Source: Robertmurraya siralis (GTDB lineage: Bacteria > Bacillota > Bacilli > Bacillales > Cytobacillaceae). Taken from it: a DNA stretch of 64,000 nucleotides. Within the stretch, counting starts at the first letter, position 1, and each line of letters starts with the position of its first letter. Below, piece after piece: positions 34,724 to 43,651 of the stretch. The DNA lies in contig NZ_SWLZ01000024.1 in assembly GCF_005502275.1 (NCBI RefSeq), positions 1 through 64,000 on the forward strand. The letters are read 5' to 3'. The notes beneath the pieces were generated by a model. That model worked only from the letters and a program-made list of their open reading frames with translations. It searched no databases and had not been told where the DNA came from. Both the position numbers and the translations under genes were made by a program.

Positions 34724-35635
34724 CTATTCGAATGCGATCCATTTATACTCATTGTCACCACCATATACTGGCATTGTAAAAGAAGTTTCAGTGACTACTG
34801 CAGGAGACACTAATCTAAATGCTCTAAATTGCAACGTCCCTGCAACGTTACCCATAGCAATTATTCGGGCCGTATTATAATTGGGGTCACCCGTAACTAA
34901 GTTTTCTGGATGCAAGACAATTTGGTAAGGTCCATAACCAATCGCACTTATAATAATGGTATTGGGTTTAAAGTCTAATCCATTAACCGTTATATAAGAG
35001 ACACGAGCACTACTCCCAGTTTGAGTGACAAAAGGAAGTGTTTCACTAGTTGAAGTTGCTGTACCACTTGCCCATTTCTTATTCGTCATCCCACTAATCA
35101 CATTCTGAATATCAATCCAAGGAGCATTTAACGGAAGAGTGCTTCCAACCTTCTCATTTACCACAGTTATTAAATTACTCTTAACATCACTCTCATTACG
35201 TTCAGCTTCGTTGACAATATCAATTAACGCCTGCTTATCCGCACCACCTAACCCCCTATTCCGCAAAATAAAAAAATTCGCATCAGCTACCACCTCCACG
35301 AATCCTTTATCAAGTTGCGTTATTTGGTTTCCATCAATGTCCTGCAATGGCTTTGATGTTGCTCCGCCATCCGTTGAGATGGTAATGTTTCCAGTTAAAT
35401 TGTCATCTAACCGGAAAAACAAGCGATTGGTGTTGGATAATTTATTGATGCGTATCTGTGTGCCGACTATGTTGGGTACTTGGTACATATAATCAGTTTG
35501 CTGTGATGTAAGGTCATTACTAACCCCTTTCAAAGCCGAATCAATCTTATCCATATTTTCATTTTGGTCAGCTACATTGTAAAAGTCATCCGGAGCCGGC
35601 TTTTTCAAGTCGTAATTCGGTGTGTGTGTCGCCAT
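34724..35635 (-). CDS. Phage tail fibre protein (XkdV-like)
   Basis: 303 aa. The N-terminus 'THTPNYDLKKPAPDDFYNVA' is the typical baseplate-attachment start of PBSX-type fibres. A beta-rich middle and a C-terminal domain with 'KKWASGTATSTSETLPF', 'ITVNGLDFKPNTIIIS' and a terminal 'NEYKWIAFE' follow. It is expected to be a host-recognition fibre attached to XkdU/XkdT. It starts right at the XkdU stop. Confidence 0.82.
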   Translation of the reverse strand: MATHTPNYDLKKPAPDDFYNVADQNENMDKIDSALKGVSNDLTSQQTDYMYQVPNIVGTQIRINKLSNTNRLFFRLDDNLTGNITISTDGGATSKPLQDIDGNQITQLDKGFVEVVADANFFILRNRGLGGADKQALIDIVNEAERNESDVKSNLITVVNEKVGSTLPLNAPWIDIQNVISGMTNKKWASGTATSTSETLPFVTQTGSSARVSYITVNGLDFKPNTIIISAIGYGPYQIVLHPENLVTGDPNYNTARIIAMGNVAGTLQFRAFRLVSPAVVTETSFTMPVYGGDNEYKWIAFE

Positions 35636-36180
35636 TAAATCACCTCATTCCTAAGTTGGTCATGCGTATATTGAGACAACTGAGCATGCGTATACTTTGA
35701 GAGTTTACTATACTGGTTGTAACGTAGTTGGACATCAATCACCATGTTGACGGGTGTAATACGTTCAAGCATGTCCACAACCGCATCAAACATTCCTCTT
35801 ACTGTAAGTTCTACCCTCACACTAATCACCTTTTGAGCCACGTCGATCGATAAGGTGTGTCCATCCTCGCCGCATAGAGAGTTCATTAAATTACGCAATA
35901 CCCTTCGTGTGTATGGCGCCTGCTCATTATAGCGAGTAAGCAGGCGAAATTTACGCGTTTCCAAAGTATCCGTTCCTGCGGGGAAGATATGAAGCATACG
36001 TTCTCTACGGCTTACTCCATACTCTGTTGACGTTTCGATGAATTGGTCATTCATGGCTTGCTCGGTTGCTTGCCATAATCGCTCAATCTGTGGGTTCTCC
36101 ACCTTCGCAATCTCTTGATTCTCTTTAAATTCTCGTAAAACAGGTGGCAGATAGCTTAATACATCAATCTCTCTATCCAT
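35635..36180 (-). CDS. xkdU: Baseplate/tail protein XkdU-like (YmfQ, DUF2313)
   Basis: 181 aa. 'VLSYLPPVLREFKENQEIAK', the 'FIETSTEYGVSRRERMLHI' segment and the beta-alpha C-terminal region 'ISVRVELTVRGMFDAVVDML' are typical of the Mu gp48/YmfQ family. These proteins build the inner baseplate and carry the fibre. It overlaps xkdT by 8 bp. Confidence 0.88.
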   Translation of the reverse strand: MDREIDVLSYLPPVLREFKENQEIAKVENPQIERLWQATEQAMNDQFIETSTEYGVSRRERMLHIFPAGTDTLETRKFRLLTRYNEQAPYTRRVLRNLMNSLCGEDGHTLSIDVAQKVISVRVELTVRGMFDAVVDMLERITPVNMVIDVQLRYNQYSKLSKYTHAQLSQYTHDQLRNEVI

Positions 36181-37228
36181 TTACCACACCCCTTATCGGA
36201 ATAGCGTCAGGGTGCAAAACAATGTTTTCCTGCTCTCCGTTGAGCGTCGTGTCTGCAATGTCAATGATTCCCGGAATATTCAACAGGCGCGTCTCGATTT
36301 GGCTGATTCGTACAACAAGGGCGTCCTGCTCAGCCCATGTTTCATTTAAACTGGCAAAATAACTATCTATCGTTTCAAGCACATAGGGTTCAACCTCCGG
36401 CCATGACCATCCATCTTGATACGTGATATTTGAAGCAACATTGATTGTGGTCTCATCTACCCCGAACACAGTAACGACATGATCCATGGGTGCTAGTCCA
36501 ACGCCCTCACCTTGCTCCCCAATAGGGTCAATCGTTTCTTGCAATGTGTCAATAAGGGTTTGGGAAGGCTTCTGAAAAAGGGAATTAATCACCACCAGTT
36601 TGACCGTACCTCCACCATTCCACGCCCGATAAACCTTTACGCCACCAACACCTTGCAGACTATTGACCTTGTCTTTATAGTCCTGCCGATTCCCACCAAA
36701 AGCCTGTGAGTTAAAAGAGTTAAAATACCGCCTGCGCAAAGCTTCGGTTTCCTCTTCATCTTCCCCAGGAATAAGAACCTCCGTTAACTCGGCAGAAGTA
36801 AGACCGTCGATATAATCAATCGGTACTAACGGACCTAAATAGAGATTCCCTTCATTTCCGAACGTTTCACACTCAAGAACAAACTCTCCTTGTGTAATCC
36901 GTTCTATCACTTCATAATTCATGTCATCTAAAGAAAATCGGCTACCAATTGGCACATCGATATTAAATACTCCTTTCAACCTAGCTCTTGTTGCCGGTTC
37001 CGGAGTGAGTCCTCTTTCGGCTGCCCGCTTAATTAAGTTTTCCCGTGTCGCTGTTTCCGCAAAGGTTTCGTTTAGGATGGAATCCAAAGCAATATAAAGC
37101 AGCTGCGCTTCAACCGAATTACCAGCTAATGCATTATAGACAATGGAACCCTCTCGTTTATCGATATCCGCATCGATTTGATCCAGCTTTTGCTGAAGCA
37201 AATCCTCATAGGTAATCTCCTCATACAT
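36173..37228 (-). CDS. xkdT: Baseplate J-like protein (XkdT)
   Basis: 351 aa. Baseplate_J family: N-terminal 'KREGSIVYNALAGNSVEAQL', 'GLTPEPATRARLKGVFNIDV', 'RRRYFNSFNSQAFGGNRQDY' and 'GVGGVKVYRAWNGGGTVKLV'. It forms the baseplate wedge/periphery of contractile tails. It abuts xkdS and overlaps xkdU. Confidence 0.93.
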   Translation of the reverse strand: MYEEITYEDLLQQKLDQIDADIDKREGSIVYNALAGNSVEAQLLYIALDSILNETFAETATRENLIKRAAERGLTPEPATRARLKGVFNIDVPIGSRFSLDDMNYEVIERITQGEFVLECETFGNEGNLYLGPLVPIDYIDGLTSAELTEVLIPGEDEEETEALRRRYFNSFNSQAFGGNRQDYKDKVNSLQGVGGVKVYRAWNGGGTVKLVVINSLFQKPSQTLIDTLQETIDPIGEQGEGVGLAPMDHVVTVFGVDETTINVASNITYQDGWSWPEVEPYVLETIDSYFASLNETWAEQDALVVRISQIETRLLNIPGIIDIADTTLNGEQENIVLHPDAIPIRGVVNG

Positions 37229-37629
37229 TAAATATTCACCACACGATCTGCTTCAAAGTCTCCAAAACTGGAATGGACAGTAAAGGTAGCATGCACTTTC
37301 CCCTTACTCGTCTCAAAATGAAAAGCATCAACACTCTCGATCCGGTCATCCTGTGTCAATGCTTCGGTAATTCTTCTTTTTAATTCTGGTAAAACAAATG
37401 CAATTGGCTGGCCATATAAATCGTTGAGCTCAACCCCGAAATCCCATGAATAAATAAGATATTCATAACGCTCCGTATTTAAGATGACATAGACCGCTTG
37501 TTTGACCGCTTCCAAGTTATCGATATATCCGGAAATCCGTTTTTTCTCTAAGTGAAGCTTGTATGTTCTACTTGGCTCCTGTTCAAGTTCAAAATCGTTT
37601 ACTAAGTCATCATTTACAACCGGAATCAT
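37228..37629 (-). CDS. xkdS: Baseplate wedge protein XkdS-like (DUF2634, gp25-like)
   Basis: 133 aa. 'RTYKLHLEKKRISGYIDNLE' and 'AVYVILNTERYEYLIYSWDF' followed by 'GVELNDLYGQP' are the DUF2634/gp25-like signature. It has the lysozyme-like-named gp25 fold that initiates sheath attachment. It overlaps xkdR by 4 bp. Confidence 0.9.
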   Translation of the reverse strand: MIPVVNDDLVNDFELEQEPSRTYKLHLEKKRISGYIDNLEAVKQAVYVILNTERYEYLIYSWDFGVELNDLYGQPIAFVLPELKRRITEALTQDDRIESVDAFHFETSKGKVHATFTVHSSFGDFEADRVVNI

Positions 37630-37952
37630 GACGTCACCACCTTGTCCAAGACAACAAATTTTTGCCCTCCCTGCTGCCTAAACAGAATTACTTTATCACC
37701 ATTTTTCAATTGATTGTGGACAGTGTACTTTTTTCGGACGCCATCCACCGTCATTTCTACCTCAAAATCCTTGACATTGTTAGTTAAGATAAGGTGCGTT
37801 GAATCTAACGTGAGTTTTTGTTCAAGGCTTATATTTAAAGGATTTGCACTTACTACGGTGCCATATTCAATCGATGTTGGTTGGGCTTCTTCCACTGCTC
37901 GCTTGGCAATTTTCTGAATCAGTTCAACAAGACTAGGCAATAAACTCACCAC
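37626..37952 (-). CDS. xkdR: Baseplate protein XkdR-like (DUF2577)
   Basis: 108 aa. It has the DUF2577 pattern: 'EAQPTSIEYGTVVSANPLNI', 'LTLDSTHLILT', and a terminal SH3-like barrel 'LKNGDKVILFRQQGGQKFVV'. A small baseplate component of PBSX-type tails. It overlaps xkdQ by 20 bp. Confidence 0.88.
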   Translation of the reverse strand: MVSLLPSLVELIQKIAKRAVEEAQPTSIEYGTVVSANPLNISLEQKLTLDSTHLILTNNVKDFEVEMTVDGVRKKYTVHNQLKNGDKVILFRQQGGQKFVVLDKVVTS

Positions 37953-38895
37953 CCCTTAAAGTCAAATCCATCCAATGTTCACTTTCTTCAAAGGTATGCT
38001 TCACCTTCTCCACCATCATGTATTTTTGAACAATGATATCGCCAAGATTGAGACCGACAACTACGGCAGAACCACCTCTCACCCGCAGATCGCCAAAGGC
38101 TTTTTTAATCGTTAAATTCCGAGTCTTTTGATTGTAAAGCTGGAGAAGCGCATCTGCTTTCGCCTTTCCATTGACTCCTTCTTTAATCGTGTCAAAGTAC
38201 TGCAGCACGCCCCAGTCATTCATATTTTTTGAATGTTGAGCGATATAGATTTCGCGCTTTCCCGACTCTTCATTCTCATAGGCAAGCTTAATTTTATTGT
38301 AAGTTTCTCCATCAATGGAAGAAGAGTAATCAAAGTTCTCTCCTGACTCTTCATCGATTAGAAGATCGAGTTTCATCGATTCAATATTTTTTAGCGTAAG
38401 CTTACCGTAATCATCGTAAAGAACATACATCTTTTTGCGATTTTCTAAAGTAATGTCGTGGGCTGTTTGCACAATATCAAATAAGGTTTTATTTTGTTCA
38501 ACGCGGCTAGGAATCTTAAAACCTGTATTTTCAACAGTTCCGACATTGAGACGAAAGTCAGATGCAATCATCCTAATCAATTCGTCCAGTCTTTTATTAC
38601 TGTAAACATAGGTATCTTTATTTTTAAAATAGCGCAGCTGGTCATAGGCTGTTACTTCAATATGTTGTTGCTTATCTCTTTTTTTCTGAAAAACAAAGCC
38701 GTAAAACAGTTTTTGACCATCCACTTTTACCATGACGGCATTTCCTTCTTGGAAGAAAATATTTGTATCTTTTAATACGGTAAATACAACCTTTCCTGGT
38801 ACTCCCTTTCGCTCTGTTTCCCAAGTGATACCTTCTTCCACGGCAGGATAATAAATGTTTTGCCCGTTTTGAATCGCAATCTCGATATTAGCCAA
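37933..38895 (-). CDS. xkdQ: Tail hub protein XkdQ-like (gp27/gpD-like)
   Basis: 320 aa. The start 'IEIAIQNGQNIYYPAVEEGI' followed by 'TWETERKGVPGKVVFTVLKD' is highly typical of XkdQ. 'GFVFQKKRDKQQHIEVTAYD' and 'LRYFKNKDTYVYSN' follow. It makes the central baseplate hub through which the tube fires. It overlaps xkdP by 8 bp. Confidence 0.92.
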   Translation of the reverse strand: MANIEIAIQNGQNIYYPAVEEGITWETERKGVPGKVVFTVLKDTNIFFQEGNAVMVKVDGQKLFYGFVFQKKRDKQQHIEVTAYDQLRYFKNKDTYVYSNKRLDELIRMIASDFRLNVGTVENTGFKIPSRVEQNKTLFDIVQTAHDITLENRKKMYVLYDDYGKLTLKNIESMKLDLLIDEESGENFDYSSSIDGETYNKIKLAYENEESGKREIYIAQHSKNMNDWGVLQYFDTIKEGVNGKAKADALLQLYNQKTRNLTIKKAFGDLRVRGGSAVVVGLNLGDIIVQKYMMVEKVKHTFEESEHWMDLTLRGGEFIA

Positions 38896-39541
38896 ATTTA
38901 ATCACCTGCCCTGGATAAATCAAATTGGGGTTAGGGATTTTATTAAGCTTGGCGATTTCGGGGTATCTTGCCCCATTTCCTAAATACTTTTTACACAACG
39001 CCCACAAGGTGTCTCCACGAACGACTGTATGGGTCTTAGGTGGGGTTTTGTTTGTTGGACGACTGCTTGTTGTCTTAACGGTTTTTTTTGCCGCTGTCGC
39101 TTGCTTAATCACCGCTTTTTTGGTTCCGTAGGCGCGATATTGTTTTAGGTCAATATCAATCTCTAAGTCTAAGCCATTATCGGCATTTTCATTGATTGAA
39201 TATTCCTCAATTGAAACACTCATATTTGTATCAAACAACAAATTCCCTGCCGGAGATACCCTAGAAACAATAAACTGAAACGGCTTTTTATCAACCTTCA
39301 ACTTTTCAATCTTGTCCAGAAAAAAAGCCGCGTCTTTGAATCCATCCTTATACACTGCAAATGGGTATAATACTTGAGGAATCAAGGCAGTAAAGGAAAT
39401 GTCCGTCAGACCGGCTGTTTTTAAAATATTCACTTCGCCATCATTGATGAGAGAAATCGTTTTATTTTGATTGTTGATTTGCATGTCCATTTCTGACGGT
39501 GTTACAGGTAGCTGCACACCGTCTAAATATACAGCATACAT
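38888..39541 (-). CDS. xkdP: LysM-containing tail protein XkdP-like
   Basis: 217 aa. The N-terminal part 'YLDGVQLPVTPSEMDMQINN' matches XkdP/gp53-type baseplate proteins. The C-terminus is a LysM domain (about 168-216: 'HTVVRGDTLWALCKKYLGNG', then 'YPEIAKLNKI') that binds peptidoglycan and may guide the tail to the wall. It starts exactly at the tape-measure stop. Confidence 0.92.
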   Translation of the reverse strand: MYAVYLDGVQLPVTPSEMDMQINNQNKTISLINDGEVNILKTAGLTDISFTALIPQVLYPFAVYKDGFKDAAFFLDKIEKLKVDKKPFQFIVSRVSPAGNLLFDTNMSVSIEEYSINENADNGLDLEIDIDLKQYRAYGTKKAVIKQATAAKKTVKTTSSRPTNKTPPKTHTVVRGDTLWALCKKYLGNGARYPEIAKLNKIPNPNLIYPGQVIKFG

Positions 39542-41751
39542 CAGTCATGATCCCCCTCTGCCGCAATGGTCATTGTTTCATAAACCTTCTCTTCAAGATA
39601 AGAGACAACTCCATCAAGGTCCATTTCATTGTTGATGTTATTGCTCATCCCACTCATATCGACTTTAATCTCAGCCGTAGTGAAACGATTGATGACTTCT
39701 CGTTCTGCCAAGTCTCTCAAATACTTGAGATCTTCTTCCGCCATATCCATCGATTCAGCCATCTTTTTCGTATTACCAGCAGTATCTTTGCCGGATTTAC
39801 CAGTATCTTTCGTTGCCTCCTTGATACCCTCCATTCCACTTAATAATTCCTTCATTTCATCTCCTGCGGATTTTTTATCATCCCCAGAGTCTTTATTAAA
39901 TAAGTTTGCTCCCCATGAATATCCTGCATCCCAAGCACCACCAACTGATTTCATTTTCATTTTTGGTGCTTCCCAATAATCAGCTGGAGTATCACCAACC
40001 CATTGATTTACATTAGACTTTATATTTTTTAAAGTACTAGTTATTGAACTGGTACTTTTCATTTGTCCTATTTTACCAATATCTACACCGGGGATCTTAT
40101 TTAGGGCATCAATAATCCAATTGATGGCACCGATTGCCATGTTTGCTCCTTTAACGAATGCATTAGCAATATTTGTTGCTACAGAATCAAATCCAGAAAC
40201 CATACTAATTGCCATGTCTAACACATTATTTACTAGACTTGCGAACAATTTTTTTACTGAATACATCGGATGCCTCCAAACATTAACAAAAAACTCAACT
40301 AGTGATGCGAGTATGTTAAAGATAAAGGCTATGATGTTCCAAATAACTGCTCCTAACATTGCAAATGCACCTGCAATTATTCCGGTTGCTGAAATAGATG
40401 TGCCAGCAAAATGGTTAACTGCTGCAACTGCAAGATAAATTATCAACACTAAGACCACAATAGCTCCAATTAACCATCCTATTGGATTGGCAGCAATAGC
40501 CACTCCTAAAGCAGCCATGGCAGCTGTCAATCCATATGTTGCGGCAGTTTGAGCAATTGTTGCAAAAACATGAGCCCATTTTCTAACAGTTGCTATTGCT
40601 GTTAAAGCGGATTCTAATATTTTTTCTCTATTTACCCACATCATCGCTAATCCATAGGCAACTAAGGCAACGGTAGCTGCTACTATTGCAGGTTCAGCAT
40701 AAGACCAATTATCGTAAATAAAACCACCTATCGCAGAGACTATTTCAAAAATTCCAATCACAACTATAGCAAGAATTTTAACAGCTTGAATAGCTCCACT
40801 AACAAATTTTTGAAAATGATCGCTGTTTGCTAGGTTATTCAATTGCTGAAGTACATCTTGAAATGCCCATAATGCTTCATTCTTAAAACTGGTCCAAATT
40901 TGAGAAAAAGTTAAAGGCATTGATGCAAATTTTTCATTGATTTCATCCGCAGCAGAAAACATTGCCGCTTTAACTACTTGAGCTGATATTTCTCCATCAG
41001 CAGCCATCTCCCGAATTTTCCCAATTGGTACATCTAAATAATCCGCGATAGTATGAATAATATTTGGTGCGTGTTCAAATATACTATTTAATTCCTCTCC
41101 TCGTAGTACTCCACCACCAAGCGCCTGAGTTAACTGTATGGTTGCATTTTTCATCCCATCTACAGCAGTACCTGCAATAATAAATTGCTTATTCAATAGT
41201 TCACCAAATAATACTGCTTCTGCATTTGAAGCAAATGCATCTTTTGCATTCATCGCTAATTTACCCACGAGGTCTGCTGCATCTCCATAGTATCCATAGG
41301 AGCGCTGAGCGCTATCGAATATCATTTGTTGTAATTCCTTAGTAGTTTGCAACCCATCATTTATCATATCTAACCTTGCATTAATATTGGTCATACTGTC
41401 TGATAAAGAAATTACATCTCCTGCTGCTCGCAAAGAAACATATGTAGCAGCAACTGCTCCTATTTTCTTTAAAAGCCCATTTGCCTCATTGCTTCCTTGT
41501 TGAATACTATTATTTAATTGCTGTTGTTGTTGGTTTGCTTCTCGTATTTCTGATTCAATATCGTTGAAGGCTGATTCAGCTAGCGCTAAATCCCTTCTTG
41601 CTGATTGAATAGAAGCCGTATTTACAGCGTTGCTTGACGACCTTTGTAAATGTTCAAAACTACTAATGACAGTCTGCATTGCACTATTCATTGAGCGAAA
41701 TGCCTGTGACATCTTATCTTGCACTTGAATTGTCGTCCTTATGGTCGCCAT
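39541..41751 (-). CDS. Tail tape-measure protein (XkdO-like)
   Basis: 736 aa from ATG at 41751, after AAAGGTGG; the frame is open 23 codons further. An N-terminal coiled coil (about 10-110) precedes the tape_meas_nterm region ('GGVLRGEELNSIFEHAPNII', 'EISAQVVKAAMFSAADEINE'). A cluster of long hydrophobic segments (about 330-540) follows, then a helical C-terminus. It sets tail length and leaves the tube during DNA entry. The length implies a fairly short tail. A terminator lies between it and the upstream accessory gene. Confidence 0.92.
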   Translation of the reverse strand: MATIRTTIQVQDKMSQAFRSMNSAMQTVISSFEHLQRSSSNAVNTASIQSARRDLALAESAFNDIESEIREANQQQQQLNNSIQQGSNEANGLLKKIGAVAATYVSLRAAGDVISLSDSMTNINARLDMINDGLQTTKELQQMIFDSAQRSYGYYGDAADLVGKLAMNAKDAFASNAEAVLFGELLNKQFIIAGTAVDGMKNATIQLTQALGGGVLRGEELNSIFEHAPNIIHTIADYLDVPIGKIREMAADGEISAQVVKAAMFSAADEINEKFASMPLTFSQIWTSFKNEALWAFQDVLQQLNNLANSDHFQKFVSGAIQAVKILAIVVIGIFEIVSAIGGFIYDNWSYAEPAIVAATVALVAYGLAMMWVNREKILESALTAIATVRKWAHVFATIAQTAATYGLTAAMAALGVAIAANPIGWLIGAIVVLVLIIYLAVAAVNHFAGTSISATGIIAGAFAMLGAVIWNIIAFIFNILASLVEFFVNVWRHPMYSVKKLFASLVNNVLDMAISMVSGFDSVATNIANAFVKGANMAIGAINWIIDALNKIPGVDIGKIGQMKSTSSITSTLKNIKSNVNQWVGDTPADYWEAPKMKMKSVGGAWDAGYSWGANLFNKDSGDDKKSAGDEMKELLSGMEGIKEATKDTGKSGKDTAGNTKKMAESMDMAEEDLKYLRDLAEREVINRFTTAEIKVDMSGMSNNINNEMDLDGVVSYLEEKVYETMTIAAEGDHD

Positions 41752-41775
41752 ATATCCACCACCTTTGGCAAAAAT

Positions 41776-41808
41776 AAAAAGCCACTCTTTAGAGTGACCT
41801 TTTCTAAT
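41776..41808 (-). terminator. Terminator between accessory gene and tape measure
   Basis: GTCACTC-TAAA-GAGTGGC followed by TTTTTATTTTT on the minus strand, immediately after the accessory gene. It is unexpected in the middle of a tail operon. Confidence 0.8.
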
Positions 41809-42412
41809 TACTATTTTCAATTATCCCTAGTTCACTTTCCACTATTGCAATCGATGCAACCCCAGAAATCATTTGAGAATCGGCTGACTTTATTTGGCTT
41901 TCGATTTCATCCATGAAGGATGGTGAATAATTTCCAGTGTCAATCATCTCCATAGCTTTTTCAGCAGCTATTTGTCTGGCTACTGCTGCATAACGTAAAT
42001 CACTAAAGGCACTTTCTAATAGCTTTTGATGCTCTTTCCCTAAATCATCTACAGGTATCGACTTAAATACACCACTTAAATCCCTGTAAGTATCCCTTAC
42101 AATTTTTAGATTATCGTAAGCGTTGTATATATTAGCATTTCCATTTGACAAAGCTTCAAATGTTGGCTTCCATCCTTCATCCCATATCTTATCGTACATA
42201 CCTGTTAATTCTTCAATCTTTGGTTTTGTTTTGTTTAAATAAAAATCTTTTTGACTAGCAGTTACTTCTTTAGCATCTTCACTTTTATTATCGTCTACCT
42301 CAACTGATGTAGTTGTATCATTTGGATCTTCTCCGATTATAAAACCAATTATGACTAGACCTACCATAAGTCCAATTGCTCCTAAACACCCAAACTTAAA
42401 AAATCTTTTCAT
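41804..42412 (-). CDS. Membrane-anchored accessory protein inside the tail module
   Basis: 202 aa, RBS GGGAGGGG. An N-terminal membrane anchor (about 10-27, 'LGAIGLMVGLVIIGFIIG') leads to an acidic linker (about 30-50) and a helical extracytoplasmic domain. It resembles no tail protein I know and is inserted between the tail chaperone and the tape measure, where PBSX-type phages have nothing. Its own terminator follows. A lysogen-expressed 'moron', for example a superinfection-exclusion protein, is the most likely role (inference). The Cys at residue 9 is before the anchor, so it is not a lipobox. Confidence 0.7.
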   Translation of the reverse strand: MKRFFKFGCLGAIGLMVGLVIIGFIIGEDPNDTTTSVEVDDNKSEDAKEVTASQKDFYLNKTKPKIEELTGMYDKIWDEGWKPTFEALSNGNANIYNAYDNLKIVRDTYRDLSGVFKSIPVDDLGKEHQKLLESAFSDLRYAAVARQIAAEKAMEMIDTGNYSPSFMDEIESQIKSADSQMISGVASIAIVESELGIIENSN

Positions 42413-42468
42413 TTTACCCCTCCCTATTTCTAAATATACCTAAAACAGGAAGGAAGTTCTATGATTTT

Positions 42469-42678
42469 TTACCTTTTCCTTCGACCTCTTCTTCCGCTCT
42501 TACTCTTTCTTTCCATTTCCTTTTGCTGCTTTTTCTCAGCGTCAATTTTAACTTGAACTGAAGCGATGACAAAGGCCTTTTCTTCTTTAGGTAAACTCAG
42601 ATATTCAGACGGCCACTTCTTAAGCTTGTGTAAGCAATAATGTGCCACATTCGCCTCAGAGTCGCCGTCTTCTATTAG
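42469..42678 (-). CDS. Tail assembly chaperone, -1 frameshift extension (gpGT-type)
   Basis: 69 codons in the -1 frame relative to the upstream chaperone gene, with no start codon or RBS of their own. They begin at the slippery heptamer A AAA AAC (42684-42678), two codons before the zero-frame stop. The extension reads 'LIEDGDSEANVAHYCLHKLK', 'KWPSEYLSLPKEEKAFVIAS' and ends in a basic tail 'KSGRRGRRKR'. This is the G/GT arrangement of tail assembly chaperones that coat the tape measure. The fused product would be about 211 aa. Confidence 0.88.
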   Translation of the reverse strand, partial: LIEDGDSEANVAHYCLHKLKKWPSEYLSLPKEEKAFVIASVQVKIDAEKKQQKEMERKSKSGRRGRRKR

Positions 42679-43103
42679 TTTTTTGCTTCTTCCACCAACT
42701 CATCCATGGTCACATCAAAATTGTTAACCTCTTGAATGATCTTTGTTAACTCTGCATATTCACCAGGAAGGAGCATCTTTTTTAGTAAATTCTCTGCCCC
42801 CATGACGCCGTAGCTGTTTTGTAAGTCAGCATTATTTAAATCAGGAAATTTAACACAGGCAGCCGTTAACTTTAATACATATAGATCGTAATCAGTTTCA
42901 GGTTGGTAAACATTTTTCTTACCAGGTAGTGGCATGCGCTTTGTTGCGCTTTTTCGAAATGCTGCATCCTCATCTGCAGTAACTGGTGCTACTTGCCACT
43001 TCATCGGTTTACCATCTTCTCCTTTAAACCTTGTTGAAACAACTACTTCCTTCATCTCAACTTTCTCTACGTTCTGAGCAAAAAATGCTTGTAAGTTACT
43101 CAT
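42675..43103 (-). CDS. xkdN: Tail assembly chaperone (XkdN-like)
   Basis: 142 aa. 'NVEKVEMKEVVVSTRFKGED', 'KPMKWQVAPVTADEDAAFRK' and 'YDLYVLKLTAACVKFPDLNN' are typical of XkdN. It is the zero-frame product. The last codons GCA AAA AAC before TAA form the shift site for the longer form. It lies between the tail tube and tape-measure genes, the invariant chaperone position. Confidence 0.92.
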   Translation of the reverse strand: MSNLQAFFAQNVEKVEMKEVVVSTRFKGEDGKPMKWQVAPVTADEDAAFRKSATKRMPLPGKKNVYQPETDYDLYVLKLTAACVKFPDLNNADLQNSYGVMGAENLLKKMLLPGEYAELTKIIQEVNNFDVTMDELVEEAKN

Positions 43104-43162
43104 CTATTTTCACCATTCCTTTTAATAGTATTAAAGAGCCCACTTAAAGCAGGCTCCATGTC

Positions 43163-43633
43163 TTACTGCATGCCGGCAAGTACATTAAACTTTTCCGGAA
43201 TTTCAAAGTCGTCAAACGTGAAGTCCATATCCTCATCCAAGTATTCTGCATCTGCATCAAATTTTGCCAAAATACCACCATCAATGTTGCAATCCTTAAG
43301 AATAACCGTTTGCCGGCCGACAGAAGAAGTAGGATCTTCATTCGTTATCTGGATATCAAAATAAATATCCTCCCCAGTCTCCTTAAAACGATAAAGAAGT
43401 TCGCGGAAAATAGATGTATTGTAATGGAACGTGGCAGAACCGCTTCCACTCCATCCGGTAGATTTATGTCCTTTACCGGTTTGTCCTAAAATAGGAATCT
43501 CACTTTTTTGCTTTTCTACAGATGCCTCTAGATTAATAGCCTGCATGAAATTGTAACGATTGCCTTCAATTGTTACATAACATTCTGCAAGGCCAGCACT
43601 TACTGAATCCTTAGATCTCATAGATTGAGCCAT
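43163..43633 (-). CDS. xkdM: Tail tube protein (XkdM-like)
   Basis: 156 aa. 'SVSAGLAECYVTIEGNRYNF' and 'IPILGQTGKGHKSTGWSGSG' followed by 'SATFHYNTSIFRELLYRFK' are the XkdM signature. Major inner tube of the contractile tail. It lies 18 bp after the sheath gene. Confidence 0.93.
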   Translation of the reverse strand: MAQSMRSKDSVSAGLAECYVTIEGNRYNFMQAINLEASVEKQKSEIPILGQTGKGHKSTGWSGSGSATFHYNTSIFRELLYRFKETGEDIYFDIQITNEDPTSSVGRQTVILKDCNIDGGILAKFDADAEYLDEDMDFTFDDFEIPEKFNVLAGMQ

Positions 43634-43651
43634 AATTATTTACACTCCTTC

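Noticed and set aside
42413-42674. Independent gene downstream of the tail chaperone
   Set aside because: The frame has no start codon or RBS and continues exactly from a -1 slippery site, so it is the frameshift extension.
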